A stretch of 64,000 bases of DNA from Confluentibacter flavum (GCF_002843175.1 NZ_PJEO01000033.1:1-64000); one strand, 5' to 3'. Shown: positions 1-8,308, counted from the stretch's first letter. Numbers and translations: made by a program. Notes: a model not told the origin generated them from the letters alone.

Positions 1-59
1 TGCATGTGTTAGGCCTGCCGCTAGCGTTCATCCTGAGCCAGGATCAAACTCTTCATCGT
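1..59 (-). rRNA. 16S ribosomal RNA, 5' end only
   Basis: The reverse complement of bases 33-52 is the universal 16S 5' primer site (AGAGTTTGATCCTGGCTCAG), followed by the usual continuation toward the left edge of the window. Only the first 50-60 bases of the gene are present; the rest of the rRNA operon lies outside, to the left. The exact 5' end is an estimate from alignment by eye with known 16S starts. Transcription runs leftward from the two promoters at 239-270 and 376-408. Confidence 0.97.
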
Positions 60-238
60 TAATTTTTAGGCGCTCATCGCGCCAATGTTCTTAACAACCA
101 ATCGGAATTCCAATACTCAAAATAATCTATTCTCTTTGTCGATCTTCGCCGTTTCCGGCTCGATCTTACGCTGTCAATTCAATATGTCTATGAACTTCTT
201 TTTTTCTTCCCCCAGCTCGTCTCCTTGCTAAGCGGGTG

Positions 239-270
239 CAAATATAAAACCCTTTTTCCTTTCCCGCAAT
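239..270 (-). promoter_or_regulatory. rRNA operon promoter P2
   Basis: On the minus strand the -7 element TATATTTG (239-246) is followed by GCACCC, and a TATTG-like -33 element (around 266-271) sits 20 bases upstream. This is the standard Bacteroidota promoter layout. The -7 element plus the next six bases are the same as in the tRNA-Lys promoter at 22208. Confidence 0.8.
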
Positions 271-375
271 ACTTTTTGAATGTTTTTTGAAAAAAGTTTT
301 TTGATCCCTTTTTCTTTAAAACCTTACAGTCTCCTGCCGAACGTCGCCCCAAAGGCTTCCCTTTTTTAGCGGCTG

Positions 376-408
376 CAAACATACGACCCTTTTCACATTC
401 CTAACAAA
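376..408 (-). promoter_or_regulatory. rRNA operon promoter P1
   Basis: On the minus strand a -7 element TATGTTTG (376-383) is preceded, 21 bases upstream, by a perfect -33 TTTG (405-408). It lies about 137 bases upstream of P2, giving the tandem promoter arrangement usual for rRNA operons. Confidence 0.78.
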
Positions 409-633
409 CTTTTTTGAACCTTTTTTTGAAGTTTTTTTGAGGAGGTTTTAATGGTTTTATTATCAAATGATTACATGATTAATTTTATTTGAAATTCATA
501 AAAACCCTTCTTGAAAGAGATCAAATCTTAATTGATGTCTCTATTATTTTGACCAAAAAAAGCATCAAAAACAAGGAAGCTAACTTAAATTAAACAAAAA
601 AACCTTCCATACATTACTTAAAAATCAACTTAG

Positions 634-790
634 AAACTGTTTAAATTTTATCTAAAAGCCATTTTTTGTTTCTTTTTTACCCATATTTCGTTGATTTTTT
701 TTCTAATAGCTCTGCTATTAGAAAAAAATCCGCCTCATCTGACCCAAAAATAATTCAAAAAAGCATCAATAAACAAAACTTAAACAGTTT
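634..790. repeat. 157-bp long imperfect palindrome, MITE-like
   Basis: The two halves of this stretch are inverted copies of each other along their whole length, centred on a 5-base loop at 710-714. The tips are AAACTGTTTAA (634-644) and TTAAACAGTTT (780-790). The inner 14 base pairs (696-709 with 715-728) are perfect and could also terminate transcription. It encodes no protein. Terminal inverted repeats with no coding capacity suggest a miniature inverted-repeat element; no clear target duplication is visible. Confidence 0.7.
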
Positions 791-832
791 ATAAACATTT
801 TGACATAAAGCCTAAAAGTTTACCTGAAACTA

Positions 833-917
833 GCGTTAGGGATGGCAATGGCATCCTTTTGCCTATAGGGCAAAAGATATAATGGACAGCCCGACAGCTC
901 CCAAAGTGCTGTAACGC
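833..917. ncRNA. Structured conserved flavobacterial intergenic element
   Basis: GCGTTA (833-838) pairs with TAACGC (912-917) to close the element, and an inner hairpin of eight perfect pairs (856-863 with 869-876, loop of five) lies inside. Between them is a run like GACAGCCCGACAGC. From memory, near-identical elements occur in intergenic regions of many flavobacterial genomes; their function is unknown to me. It could be an RNA or only a repeat. Confidence 0.45.
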
Positions 918-978
918 CACGAAAAAAATCCTAAATAATAATACCTATATATATATTGTGTGTATTTGTTTATACTAC

Positions 979-986
979 TATCTTTG
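979..986 (+). promoter_or_regulatory. Promoter -7 element of the thrS operon
   Basis: TATCTTTG followed by CA, 24 bases before the thrS start, fits TAnnTTTG. A TTG at 956-958 is 20 bases upstream and may act as a weak -33 element. Confidence 0.65.
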
Positions 987-1009
987 CACACTGAATTTAA
1001 TTTATTTTA

Positions 1010-2944
1010 ATGATACATATAACATTGCCCGATGGAAGTGTAAAGGAGTTTCAACAAAATGTTACTCCCATGGATGTTGCTAAAAGCATTAGTGAAGGAT
1101 TTGCCAGAAATGTCATTTCGGCCAGCTTTAATGGTACTACTATTGAAACGGCTACACCTTTAACTACGGATGGCTCATTGGTTTTATATACATGGAATAA
1201 TGATGAAGGCAAAAAAGCGTTTTGGCACTCCTCCGCACACGTCATGGCACAAGCTATTGAAGAATTGTACCCTGGGGTTAAACTTACTATTGGCCCCGCT
1301 ATTGAAAATGGGTTTTATTATGATGTAGATTTTGGGGATCATTCCATATCTGATAAAGATTTCAAGGCTATAGAGGATAAAATGATAGAGATTTCCCGTG
1401 GCAAGCATGATTTTAAAATGCGTTCTGTTTCAAAAGCAGAAGCGTTATCTATATATAAAGGTAATGAGTTTAAAACGGAGCTTATTGAAAACCTTGAAGA
1501 CGGCACGATTACTTTTTGCGACCACGCTACGTTTACCGATTTATGCCGTGGAGGACATATCCCTAACACAGACATCATAAAAGCTGCAAAAATTTTATCG
1601 GTTGCTGGCGCTTATTGGAGAGGCGATGAAAAGAATAAACAACTTACAAGGGTTTACGCTATTTCTTTTCCAAAACAAAAAGACCTGACCGAATATTTAA
1701 ACTTTTTAGAAGAAGCCAAAAAACGTGACCACAGAAAATTAGGAAAAGAACTTGAGCTTTTTACTTTTTCTAAGAAAGTTGGACAAGGGCTGCCTTTATG
1801 GTTGCCTAAAGGTGCTGCTTTAAGAGAACGGTTAGAGAATTTTTTAAAGAAAGCACAAAAGAAAGCAGGTTACGAAATGGTGGTAACACCGCACATTGGA
1901 CAAAAAGAACTTTATATTACATCTGGACATTATGCTAAATATGGCGCAGATAGTTTTCAGCCCATACGTACGCCTAAAGAAGATGAAGAATTTTTATTAA
2001 AACCTATGAACTGTCCTCACCACTGTGAGATTTACAACAGCAGTCAATGGTCGTATAAAGATCTACCAAAACGTTACGCCGAATTTGGTACCGTATATAG
2101 GTATGAACAAAGTGGCGAATTACATGGATTAACCCGTGTTAGAGGGTTTACACAAGATGATGCGCATTTATTTTGCACTCCAGATCAACTAGATAAAGAG
2201 TTTAAAGATGTTATTGATTTAGTTCTTTATGTATTTGGTTCCTTAGGGTTTGAGAATTTTACTGCCCAAGTTTCGGTAAGAGATCCTGAAAATCCAGATA
2301 AATATATAGGAGACGTAAAAAACTGGGAGAAAGCCGAACAAGCTATTATTAACGCCGCAACAGATAAAGGTCTGAACTTTGTTATTGTAGAGGGTGAAGC
2401 CGCTTTTTACGGTCCTAAGTTAGATTTTATGGTTAAAGACGCTTTAGGAAGACGTTGGCAACTGGGTACCATTCAGGTAGATTATAATCTCCCTGAACGA
2501 TTTGATCTAACTTACAAGGGTAGTGATAACGAATTACACCGACCCGTGATGATTCACAGAGCCCCTTTTGGAAGTATGGAGCGTTTTGTGGCGTTATTGC
2601 TGGAACATACAGGCGGTAATTTCCCTATTTGGCTCATGCCAAAACAGGTTGTCATATTATCTCTTAGCGAGAAATATGAAAAATACTCTGAAAAAGTTTT
2701 AAATTTGCTAGAAAATGACGAAATTCGCGCCCTTGTTGATAATAGGAATGAAACTATAGGTAAGAAAATTCGGGAAGCCGAGATGCAAAAGTACCCTTTC
2801 ATGTTGATTATTGGAGAACAAGAGCAAGAACAAAACAAAATAACAGTGCGTAAGCATGGTGGAGAAGATTTAGGAATGATTTCGATTGAAGCATTTTCTA
2901 AAATTATTGAAACCGAAATAAGCAAAACATTAAAACAATTTTAA
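1010..2944 (+). CDS. thrS: Threonine--tRNA ligase
   Basis: Charges tRNA-Thr with threonine in the cytoplasm. The 644-residue length is normal. The N-terminal TGS domain (1-60) is followed by the editing domain with HxxxH at 73-77 and CxxxH at 179-183, both zinc or editing ligands. The class II core shows Cys335 and His386 (catalytic zinc), motif 2 RYEQSGELHGLTRVRGF (364-380), and motif 3 with MIHRAPFGSMERF near 520, then the anticodon-binding domain at the end. It is the first gene of thrS-infC-rpmI-rplT, a common bacterial arrangement. A Bacteroidota promoter sits 24 bases before the start codon. Confidence 0.98.
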   Translation: MIHITLPDGSVKEFQQNVTPMDVAKSISEGFARNVISASFNGTTIETATPLTTDGSLVLYTWNNDEGKKAFWHSSAHVMAQAIEELYPGVKLTIGPAIENGFYYDVDFGDHSISDKDFKAIEDKMIEISRGKHDFKMRSVSKAEALSIYKGNEFKTELIENLEDGTITFCDHATFTDLCRGGHIPNTDIIKAAKILSVAGAYWRGDEKNKQLTRVYAISFPKQKDLTEYLNFLEEAKKRDHRKLGKELELFTFSKKVGQGLPLWLPKGAALRERLENFLKKAQKKAGYEMVVTPHIGQKELYITSGHYAKYGADSFQPIRTPKEDEEFLLKPMNCPHHCEIYNSSQWSYKDLPKRYAEFGTVYRYEQSGELHGLTRVRGFTQDDAHLFCTPDQLDKEFKDVIDLVLYVFGSLGFENFTAQVSVRDPENPDKYIGDVKNWEKAEQAIINAATDKGLNFVIVEGEAAFYGPKLDFMVKDALGRRWQLGTIQVDYNLPERFDLTYKGSDNELHRPVMIHRAPFGSMERFVALLLEHTGGNFPIWLMPKQVVILSLSEKYEKYSEKVLNLLENDEIRALVDNRNETIGKKIREAEMQKYPFMLIIGEQEQEQNKITVRKHGGEDLGMISIEAFSKIIETEISKTLKQF

Positions 2945-2971
2945 ATAAGTTTAACTTAAAAAGATAAAGCC

Positions 2972-3520
2972 ATAGCAATTAGAAGAAGAAGTCAGCCCAA
3001 TTCAAGGGCTTCACAAGAGGACAAGCACAAGATTAATTCTAAAATTACATCGCCAAACGTTCGTTTAGTTGGTGAGAATGTAGAGATAGGGGTTTATTCC
3101 ACCCGAGATGCTTTAAAAATAGCAGACGAGCAAGGATTGGATCTTGTTGAGATTTCACCTAACGCCGATCCTCCTGTATGTAAGGTTATGGATTATAAAA
3201 AGTTTCTTTACGAACAAAAGAAACGAGATAAAGTCATAAAAGCTAAGGCTACAAAAGTTATTATTAAAGAAATTCGTTTTGGCCCTCAAACAGATGACCA
3301 TGATTACGAATTTAAAAAGAAACATGCCGAGAAGTTCTTAAAAGAAGGTGCTAAATTAAAAGCATTTGTATTCTTTAAAGGGCGTTCTATCATATTTAAA
3401 GAGCAAGGACAAATATTATTATTAAAACTTGCACAAGATTTAGAAGAGTTTGGAAAGGTTGAACAGATGCCTAAATTAGAAGGTAAACGTATGACCATGT
3501 TTTTAGCTCCAAAAAAATAA
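2972..3520 (+). CDS. infC: Translation initiation factor IF-3, AUA start codon
   Basis: Binds the 30S subunit, keeps 50S away and checks the start codon and initiator tRNA. The conserved reading frame starts well before the first ATG (3137): translation from ATA at 2972 gives an N terminus AIRRRSQPN, then DKHKIN and [13 protein letters not shown], which is the expected IF-3 N domain. An ATG start would remove 55 residues and most of that domain. In-frame stop TAA at 2957 leaves ATA (2972) or ATT (2978) as the only sensible starts. Non-canonical starts are known for infC (AUU in E. coli) and let IF-3 limit its own synthesis. Length 182 residues, C-terminal domain intact. Confidence 0.93.
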   Translation: MAIRRRSQPNSRASQEDKHKINSKITSPNVRLVGENVEIGVYSTRDALKIADEQGLDLVEISPNADPPVCKVMDYKKFLYEQKKRDKVIKAKATKVIIKEIRFGPQTDDHDYEFKKKHAEKFLKEGAKLKAFVFFKGRSIIFKEQGQILLLKLAQDLEEFGKVEQMPKLEGKRMTMFLAPKK

Positions 3521-3538
3521 AGAAAGAAACTGAAACAA

Positions 3539-3600
3539 CCCTTCGACTTTGTTAAGGGCAACAGATTTAGTAAAGATAAGATGCTGAAACAAGTTCAGCA
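3539..3600. repeat. Dispersed-repeat-like hairpins between infC and rpmI
   Basis: Two hairpins follow infC: CCCTT (3539-3543) with AAGGG (3554-3558), and GCTGAA (3583-3588) with TTCAGC (3594-3599). The words CCCTTCGACTTTG and GCTGAAACAAGTTCAGC resemble a dispersed repeat I know from other Bacteroidota genomes. A role as a ribosomal-protein leader is possible but not shown. Confidence 0.4.
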
Positions 3601-3641
3601 CTAAAGTAATTAAGCGAAATAATTAAAACTAGGAGAACAAG

Positions 3642-3839
3642 ATGCCTAAAATGAAAACAAAATCTAGTGCCAAAAAACGTTTTAAACTAACTGGCACTGG
3701 TAAGATTAAAAGAAAGCACGCTTTTAAAAGTCACATCTTAACAAAGAAGTCTAAAAAGCGTAAACTTGCCCTGACTCATGATACTTTAGTACATAAGGCA
3801 GACGAGAGCAATGTTAAATTGATGTTACGTTTAAAGTAA
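3642..3839 (+). CDS. rpmI: Large ribosomal subunit protein bL35
   Basis: A 65-residue, very basic protein with the L35 pattern [15 protein letters not shown] at the N terminus and [14 protein letters not shown]-like middle. It is part of the 50S subunit. It has the normal length and sits between infC and rplT as usual. The start is preceded by AGGAG (about 3632), one of the few Shine-Dalgarno-like sequences in this window. Confidence 0.97.
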   Translation: MPKMKTKSSAKKRFKLTGTGKIKRKHAFKSHILTKKSKKRKLALTHDTLVHKADESNVKLMLRLK

Positions 3840-3897
3840 TATTATTTTAACCGGTTAAATAAATTATAAACCCTGGAGTTAGGCAAAAAAAGAGTTA

Positions 3898-3926
3898 AAA
3901 GTTGAAAGTTGAAAGTTGAAAGTTTT
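3898..3926 (+). repeat. Short tandem repeat GTTGAAA x3
   Basis: Three head-to-tail GTTGAAA units, followed by a decayed partial one, lie in the rpmI-rplT gap. Such runs are common simple repeats in flavobacterial intergenic DNA. No function is apparent. Confidence 0.7.
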
Positions 3927-4020
3927 CAAATCTACACTTAGTTATAGTTAGACTAAAAACCAATAACCAATGATTAACAACTAAATTGACCGCCTACTAC
4001 AAAAAAAACAATTAAAAATT

Positions 4021-4365
4021 ATGCCAAGATCAGTAAATTCTGTAGCAAAAAGAGCCAGAAGAAAAAAGGTTCTTAAACAAGCAAAAGGCTTTTTCGGACG
4101 TCGCAAAAACGTTTGGACAGTAGCAAAAAATGCGGTTGATAAAGCGATGTTATACTCGTATAGAGACCGTAGAAACAAAAAGAGATCATTCCGTGCTTTA
4201 TGGATTACGCGTATTAACGCTGGAGCCAGAACTTACGGATTATCGTATTCTCAATTTATGGGGAAATTAAAAGCTAATGACATTGAGTTAAACCGTAAGG
4301 TTCTAGCAGATTTAGCTATGAATAACCCAGAGGCTTTTAAAGCTGTAGTAGAGAAAATAAAATAA
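4021..4365 (+). CDS. rplT: Large ribosomal subunit protein bL20
   Basis: A 114-residue basic protein that binds 23S rRNA early in 50S assembly. It begins [20 protein letters not shown] and contains [18 protein letters not shown], the L20 signature, with [11 protein letters not shown] in the middle. Length is normal. It is the last gene of the thrS operon and is followed by an intrinsic terminator at 4405. In other bacteria L20 represses rpmI-rplT translation; the 180-base gap here could hold such a site, but I do not recognise one. Confidence 0.97.
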   Translation: MPRSVNSVAKRARRKKVLKQAKGFFGRRKNVWTVAKNAVDKAMLYSYRDRRNKKRSFRALWITRINAGARTYGLSYSQFMGKLKANDIELNRKVLADLAMNNPEAFKAVVEKIK

Positions 4366-4404
4366 GGCGTTTCGCCTATTGTAAAACATATTATTCGCTT
4401 AATA

Positions 4405-4438
4405 AAAATCCGGTTCTTAATTGAATCGGATTTTTTTT
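4405..4438 (+). terminator. Intrinsic terminator after rplT
   Basis: AAAATCCGGTTC pairs with GAATCGGATTTT (one mismatch) around a TTAATT loop and ends in a run of eight T. The same ATCCGGTTC stem is used again at 6953. Confidence 0.85.
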
Positions 4439-4474
4439 ATTTACTTAAATGAAGCTTTTATCTAAAAGACATAT

Positions 4475-5599
4475 TTAATTTTTTTTCAATTTGGAAGCTA
4501 TCATATTCTTGGAAAAAAGAATATACTTTAGTAAAAATGGTATAGGATCCTTTATTGCGAATTTTATAGGCGTGTTGTTTAATATAAAATCAGTCTCAAA
4601 AATGAATTTTTTGTTTAACTGTAACGTTTTTAAAAGCCCTTTTATATTTAAATACTCCAAATATTCATAATTAGGTTTTTTAAAATCAATCCCTAAACTT
4701 GCTAAAATATATAAATAAGGAAAATTAACTCCCGCAATCATCGATGCATCTAGTGAAGTCCAAAATCTTGTATTGACTTCAAGAATTTTAAACTTTTCTT
4801 CCTTTTTATCAAATAGTAAATCCACATGGGCAATACCTGACCAATTGAGTAATTTCATTAACCTTTCAATAGTTAAATATAAATCTTTGTTTTCAACAAA
4901 AATCAATCCGGTTAATGGAGCAAAGGGATTATTGTCCTTTAATGTTGCTTTTTGTATGGTATGAGCCAAAATGACGCCATCTTTGCATAAAACACTGCAA
5001 CCAATATCATACCCTTCTAAACGCTCTTGAACAATAATGTCATGATCAAATTTACTATTTATAAAATAAGCCTCTAAACTACTTTGATTGTCAAAGGAAC
5101 AAATTCCTGTACCACCACCAAGACCACTTGCTGGCTTAACCAAAACCGGATACTTCAATGATTCAACTTTGGGTATGTCTCCAAACTTAGCTACAAATCC
5201 TCTTGGATGAGGCAAATTGTGTTTCTCTAAAAAATACAACAACAACCCTTTATTATTAGCCAACTTAAAGTTATCTAAAGAGGGTAATATGCAAAGTTTA
5301 TCTTTGAATGAAATTTGGTTTCTATACTTTGCAATAATCTTAATTCCATTTTCAAAAATGGGCATAACAAGATCAATATCATGCTTTTTTAATTCTTCAT
5401 TTATATTGTCAATCCATTCAAGTTCAACATCAGTTTGAGGGTAATACGCAAAATTGTGAATATGTCGAGAATACCTCATAGGATATCTCTTCTTATTTGA
5501 AATCACAAAAATCTTAATGTCCTTTACTTGTGATAAACAATTTATCACACTAGGTAAAATAGGAACTTCTCCATCTGGAATTAAAATTGAAAATTTCAT
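4475..5599 (-). CDS. ATP-grasp domain protein (carbamoyl-phosphate synthase large-chain-like)
   Basis: A 374-residue protein with an N-terminal nucleotide-fold half (1-110) and an ATP-grasp half. Visible features are FPVLVKPA-like YPVLVKPASGLGGGTG (about 150-166; lysine and glycine-rich loop that hold ATP), IVQERLEGYDIG (190-202) and the metal-binding KILEVNTRFW near 272-282. ATP-grasp enzymes join an acid to an amine or similar partner through an acyl phosphate. The substrate cannot be read from sequence. It stands alone, convergent with rplT and divergent from the lipoprotein gene at 5840. Alternatives are enzymes of peptide, cofactor or surface-sugar modification. Confidence 0.75.
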   Translation of the reverse strand: MKFSILIPDGEVPILPSVINCLSQVKDIKIFVISNKKRYPMRYSRHIHNFAYYPQTDVELEWIDNINEELKKHDIDLVMPIFENGIKIIAKYRNQISFKDKLCILPSLDNFKLANNKGLLLYFLEKHNLPHPRGFVAKFGDIPKVESLKYPVLVKPASGLGGGTGICSFDNQSSLEAYFINSKFDHDIIVQERLEGYDIGCSVLCKDGVILAHTIQKATLKDNNPFAPLTGLIFVENKDLYLTIERLMKLLNWSGIAHVDLLFDKKEEKFKILEVNTRFWTSLDASMIAGVNFPYLYILASLGIDFKKPNYEYLEYLNIKGLLKTLQLNKKFIFETDFILNNTPIKFAIKDPIPFLLKYILFSKNMIASKLKKN

Positions 5600-5839
5600 T
5601 TAAAAAATAAGGCTGCTTTATCCCTCTAAAGATATTCTTAAATTTCATCCAAAAAAATATTTAACATTTATTATAATTTAAAAGCAACTTATATTCTGTA
5701 AGTATGATCATCGGTTTTATATGACAATAATCTAATAATTAATTATTTACTAATCTTTATTTATAATTTTAGATTCATCTCGGATCAAAGGTTAATAGCA
5801 AAGCAAATATTAATTAATCAATTTATAAAACATTTAATT

Positions 5840-6928
5840 ATGAAACTTACCAAAATTCACACTGTTTTATTTGGTGTTTGCATTCTTCTTGGAGCCTTGA
5901 GTTGCCAAACTGAATCATTAACCGATGAAAACTTAATTACTTCAGACAGTGCTGCCAAAAAGGGCAATGACAAAGCTGCAGCAACATTAGTATGGGATGA
6001 ATGTTCCACTACATCAACCCAAGTAGATTTACTGGCGGGGCAAAATACGCTGGTTGGAAATGTAACCGTTGAGAGTGACGGAATAAATTACACGATTACT
6101 TACAACATTACCGACGCCGGGTGGTGTTTAACTGAAACGCATTTATCTGTTGGATTAACTCCTAATGATTTTCCTCATACTAATTCAGGAAATCCTAAAA
6201 ATGGGCATTTTGAGTATGGCGAATCTCTGGATTGTGCTTCAAGTGCTTCTTACATGGTACCTGTATCAGAAGGCACCTATATTGCCGCTCATGCTGTTGT
6301 AAAATGTAAATCGAATGCGGAATTCACAGCTGATATTGAGTCACTCCCAATCACTATCCCAATTTGTGTAACAGATAAGGGAGATGCTGATAGCTATTTT
6401 GACATTTCCATTGGTGGTGATAGTTTTTTAGCCGGTGATTATAATGCATGGTGTATAGACCTTTATAAATCTCTTAACAATGGAGTTTGTTTTGATGCCA
6501 ATGCCTACTCAATGTATGGTGACAATTTACCTGATGTATTTGGAAAACCTGGAAATCTTGGAGCTGTAAATTGGATTGTAAACCAAGACTTTATATCCCA
6601 AGGCTATACTTATGGAGAAATTCAATGGGCTATATGGGAGTTATTGGAACTTGATAACACGATTTCATATTGCTGTTTAGGAACATGGGCCAAAGCAAAA
6701 GGAGAGGAAATTGTTACCATGGCATTGCAACATTTGGATTTTGAACCTGTATGCGGAGAATTATTGGGTATAGCAATACTACCAACAGAAGAATTCTCAA
6801 GTACTCAGCCTGTTATGATTACTATTCCTATTCCTTGTGGTGGAGAATGTGAAGAAACTGCTTGGGCTGATGGTTGTGACTTCCCTGGAAATAACTGGGC
6901 TACTTACTTTCAGTACGGTGAAGAATAA
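5840..6928 (+). CDS. Lipoprotein with putative thioester domain
   Basis: A 362-residue secreted lipoprotein: signal peptide with ALSC ending at Cys22. An N-terminal beta-rich domain (about 50-170) contains a TETHLSVG segment seen in other Bacteroidota secreted proteins. The middle (about 175-300) has WCID (Cys205) and IQWAIW (Gln262), which match the YCxx and QxxxW pair that forms an internal Cys-Gln thioester in the TED family of Gram-positive adhesins. The C terminus has ETAWADG (339-345) and NWATYF (352-357), a recurrent element in secreted proteins. If the bond forms, the protein could attach covalently to a host or surface amine. It has its own terminator at 6953. Family assignment is by motif only. 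Confidence 0.6.
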   Translation: MKLTKIHTVLFGVCILLGALSCQTESLTDENLITSDSAAKKGNDKAAATLVWDECSTTSTQVDLLAGQNTLVGNVTVESDGINYTITYNITDAGWCLTETHLSVGLTPNDFPHTNSGNPKNGHFEYGESLDCASSASYMVPVSEGTYIAAHAVVKCKSNAEFTADIESLPITIPICVTDKGDADSYFDISIGGDSFLAGDYNAWCIDLYKSLNNGVCFDANAYSMYGDNLPDVFGKPGNLGAVNWIVNQDFISQGYTYGEIQWAIWELLELDNTISYCCLGTWAKAKGEEIVTMALQHLDFEPVCGELLGIAILPTEEFSSTQPVMITIPIPCGGECEETAWADGCDFPGNNWATYFQYGEE

Positions 6929-6952
6929 TAAAAATTAAAAAATTAAAATTAG

Positions 6953-6983
6953 AAATCCGGTTCAAAATGAACCGGATTTTTTT
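6953..6983 (+). terminator. Intrinsic terminator after the thioester-domain lipoprotein
   Basis: AAATCCGGTTCA (6953-6964) pairs perfectly with TGAACCGGATTT (6968-6979) and is followed by T residues. It is a cleaner version of the stem used after rplT. Confidence 0.9.
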
Positions 6984-7039
6984 ATTAGAAATTTTCACAA
7001 AGTTAATATTATGACAAAAGTAAACTGGACAATAATCTT

Positions 7040-7047
7040 TACCTTTG
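7040..7047 (+). promoter_or_regulatory. Promoter -7 element of the HAD phosphatase gene
   Basis: TACCTTTG followed by CAC fits TAnnTTTG, 31 bases before the start codon at 7079. No clear -33 TTTG is visible. Confidence 0.6.
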
Positions 7048-7078
7048 CACTTTTAATTAATGCCTTTTTCTATATTTT

Positions 7079-7885
7079 ATGAATTTATCTGGAATTAAAT
7101 TAGTCGTGTCGGATATGGACGGCACATTATTAAATTCCAACCACGAAGTTAGCAGCTTGTTCTTTGAATTATTTAAAGAATTAAAAAAGCACAATATTCT
7201 TTTTGTAGCGGCAAGCGGAAGGCCCTATTATAGCATCACAGAAAAATTAAATTCAATTAAGGATGACATTATCATAGTTGCTGAAAACGGTGGTATTGTA
7301 ATTAAACAAGAAGAACTCTTATTATCTACCCCAATAAAAAAAGAACATTTATCTCAAGTTGAATCATTAATAAACTCCAATAATCACATTCATCCTGTTT
7401 TTTGCACCAAGTTAAAGGCCTATTTTAAAAGTGCTTCGAATGGATATATCAAATTATTAACAGAATATTATTCAAACTTTACGGTTGTTAATAGTATTGA
7501 GGAAATTGAAGAGGACATCATAAAAATTGCATTATACCACGACTTAGATTCTGAAAAATACATCTATCCACATTTTAAACATTTAGAACCCGACTATAAA
7601 GTAAAAATTTCAGGTAAACATTGGGTGGACCTTTCAGATGATTTGGCTAATAAGGGACATGCCATTGAACTGCTTCAAAAAACTTATAATATATCACCTA
7701 AAGAAACCTTGGTTTTTGGTGACTATAATAATGATATTGAAATGCTGAAACTTGCCACTTATAGCTTTGCAATGGAAAACGCACACGAGAATGTAAAAGA
7801 AATTGCCAATTACAACACCAAAAGCAACAATGACTTTGGTGTTGAACTTATTTTAGAAAAATTAATAGAAGCTAAACAAATATAA
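7079..7885 (+). CDS. Cof-type HAD-superfamily phosphatase
   Basis: A 268-residue cytoplasmic hydrolase of the HAD IIB (Cof) class that removes phosphate from small molecules such as sugar phosphates or FMN. Motif I is SDMDGTLL (11-18, nucleophile and acid Asp), motif II AASGRP (43-48), and motif IV is GDYNNDIEML (near 220), preceded by the lysine of NKGHAIELL. The alpha/beta cap sits between motifs II and III. Length is typical. It converges on the yjbQ-like gene, with no gap between the two stop codons. The true substrate is not predictable. Confidence 0.9.
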   Translation: MNLSGIKLVVSDMDGTLLNSNHEVSSLFFELFKELKKHNILFVAASGRPYYSITEKLNSIKDDIIIVAENGGIVIKQEELLLSTPIKKEHLSQVESLINSNNHIHPVFCTKLKAYFKSASNGYIKLLTEYYSNFTVVNSIEEIEEDIIKIALYHDLDSEKYIYPHFKHLEPDYKVKISGKHWVDLSDDLANKGHAIELLQKTYNISPKETLVFGDYNNDIEMLKLATYSFAMENAHENVKEIANYNTKSNNDFGVELILEKLIEAKQI

Positions 7886-8308
7886 TCAGTTACCAAAAGC
7901 TGTGAGTACCAATTGCCTTCCACTGGCATTATTTCTATGTTCGCACAAATAAATACCTTGCCAAATACCTAAATTTAATTTACCATTGGTAATTGGTATT
8001 TGTAAAGAAGCCCCTAGTAAAGACGCTTTAATATGAGCAGGCATATCATCACTTCCTTCATAAGTATGCACATAATAGGATGCGTTTTCTGGAACCATCA
8101 CATTAAAATGCCTTTCAAAATCATCTCTTACGGTATAATCGGCATTTTCATTAATAGTTAAACTGGCAGATGTATGTTTAATAAACACTTGCAGCTGCCC
8201 TATACTTATATCCTTTATTTCAGGTATTGCCTCAATAATATCGTTGGTAACTAAATGAAATCCTCTAGGATATGGTTTTAATTTTAGTTGTTTTTGATAA
8301 AACTTCAT
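7886..8308 (-). CDS. YjbQ/UPF0047 family protein
   Basis: A 140-residue protein with HTSASLTINENAD (46-58), DFERHFN (about 65-71), and the C-terminal metal-site region HIKASLLGASLQIPITNGKL followed by GIWQGIYLCEHR. These are the conserved blocks of the YjbQ family, some members of which show weak thiamine-phosphate synthase activity. The three conserved histidines are present. It stands as a single gene, convergent with the HAD phosphatase. Family assignment is firm; the biological role is not. Confidence 0.92.
   Translation of the reverse strand: MKFYQKQLKLKPYPRGFHLVTNDIIEAIPEIKDISIGQLQVFIKHTSASLTINENADYTVRDDFERHFNVMVPENASYYVHTYEGSDDMPAHIKASLLGASLQIPITNGKLNLGIWQGIYLCEHRNNASGRQLVLTAFGN

Noticed and set aside
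188-382. 64-codon frame on the minus strand in the rRNA leader
   Set aside because: It overlaps both rRNA promoters and the leader; the basic composition comes from the A- and G-rich leader and no family is recognisable.
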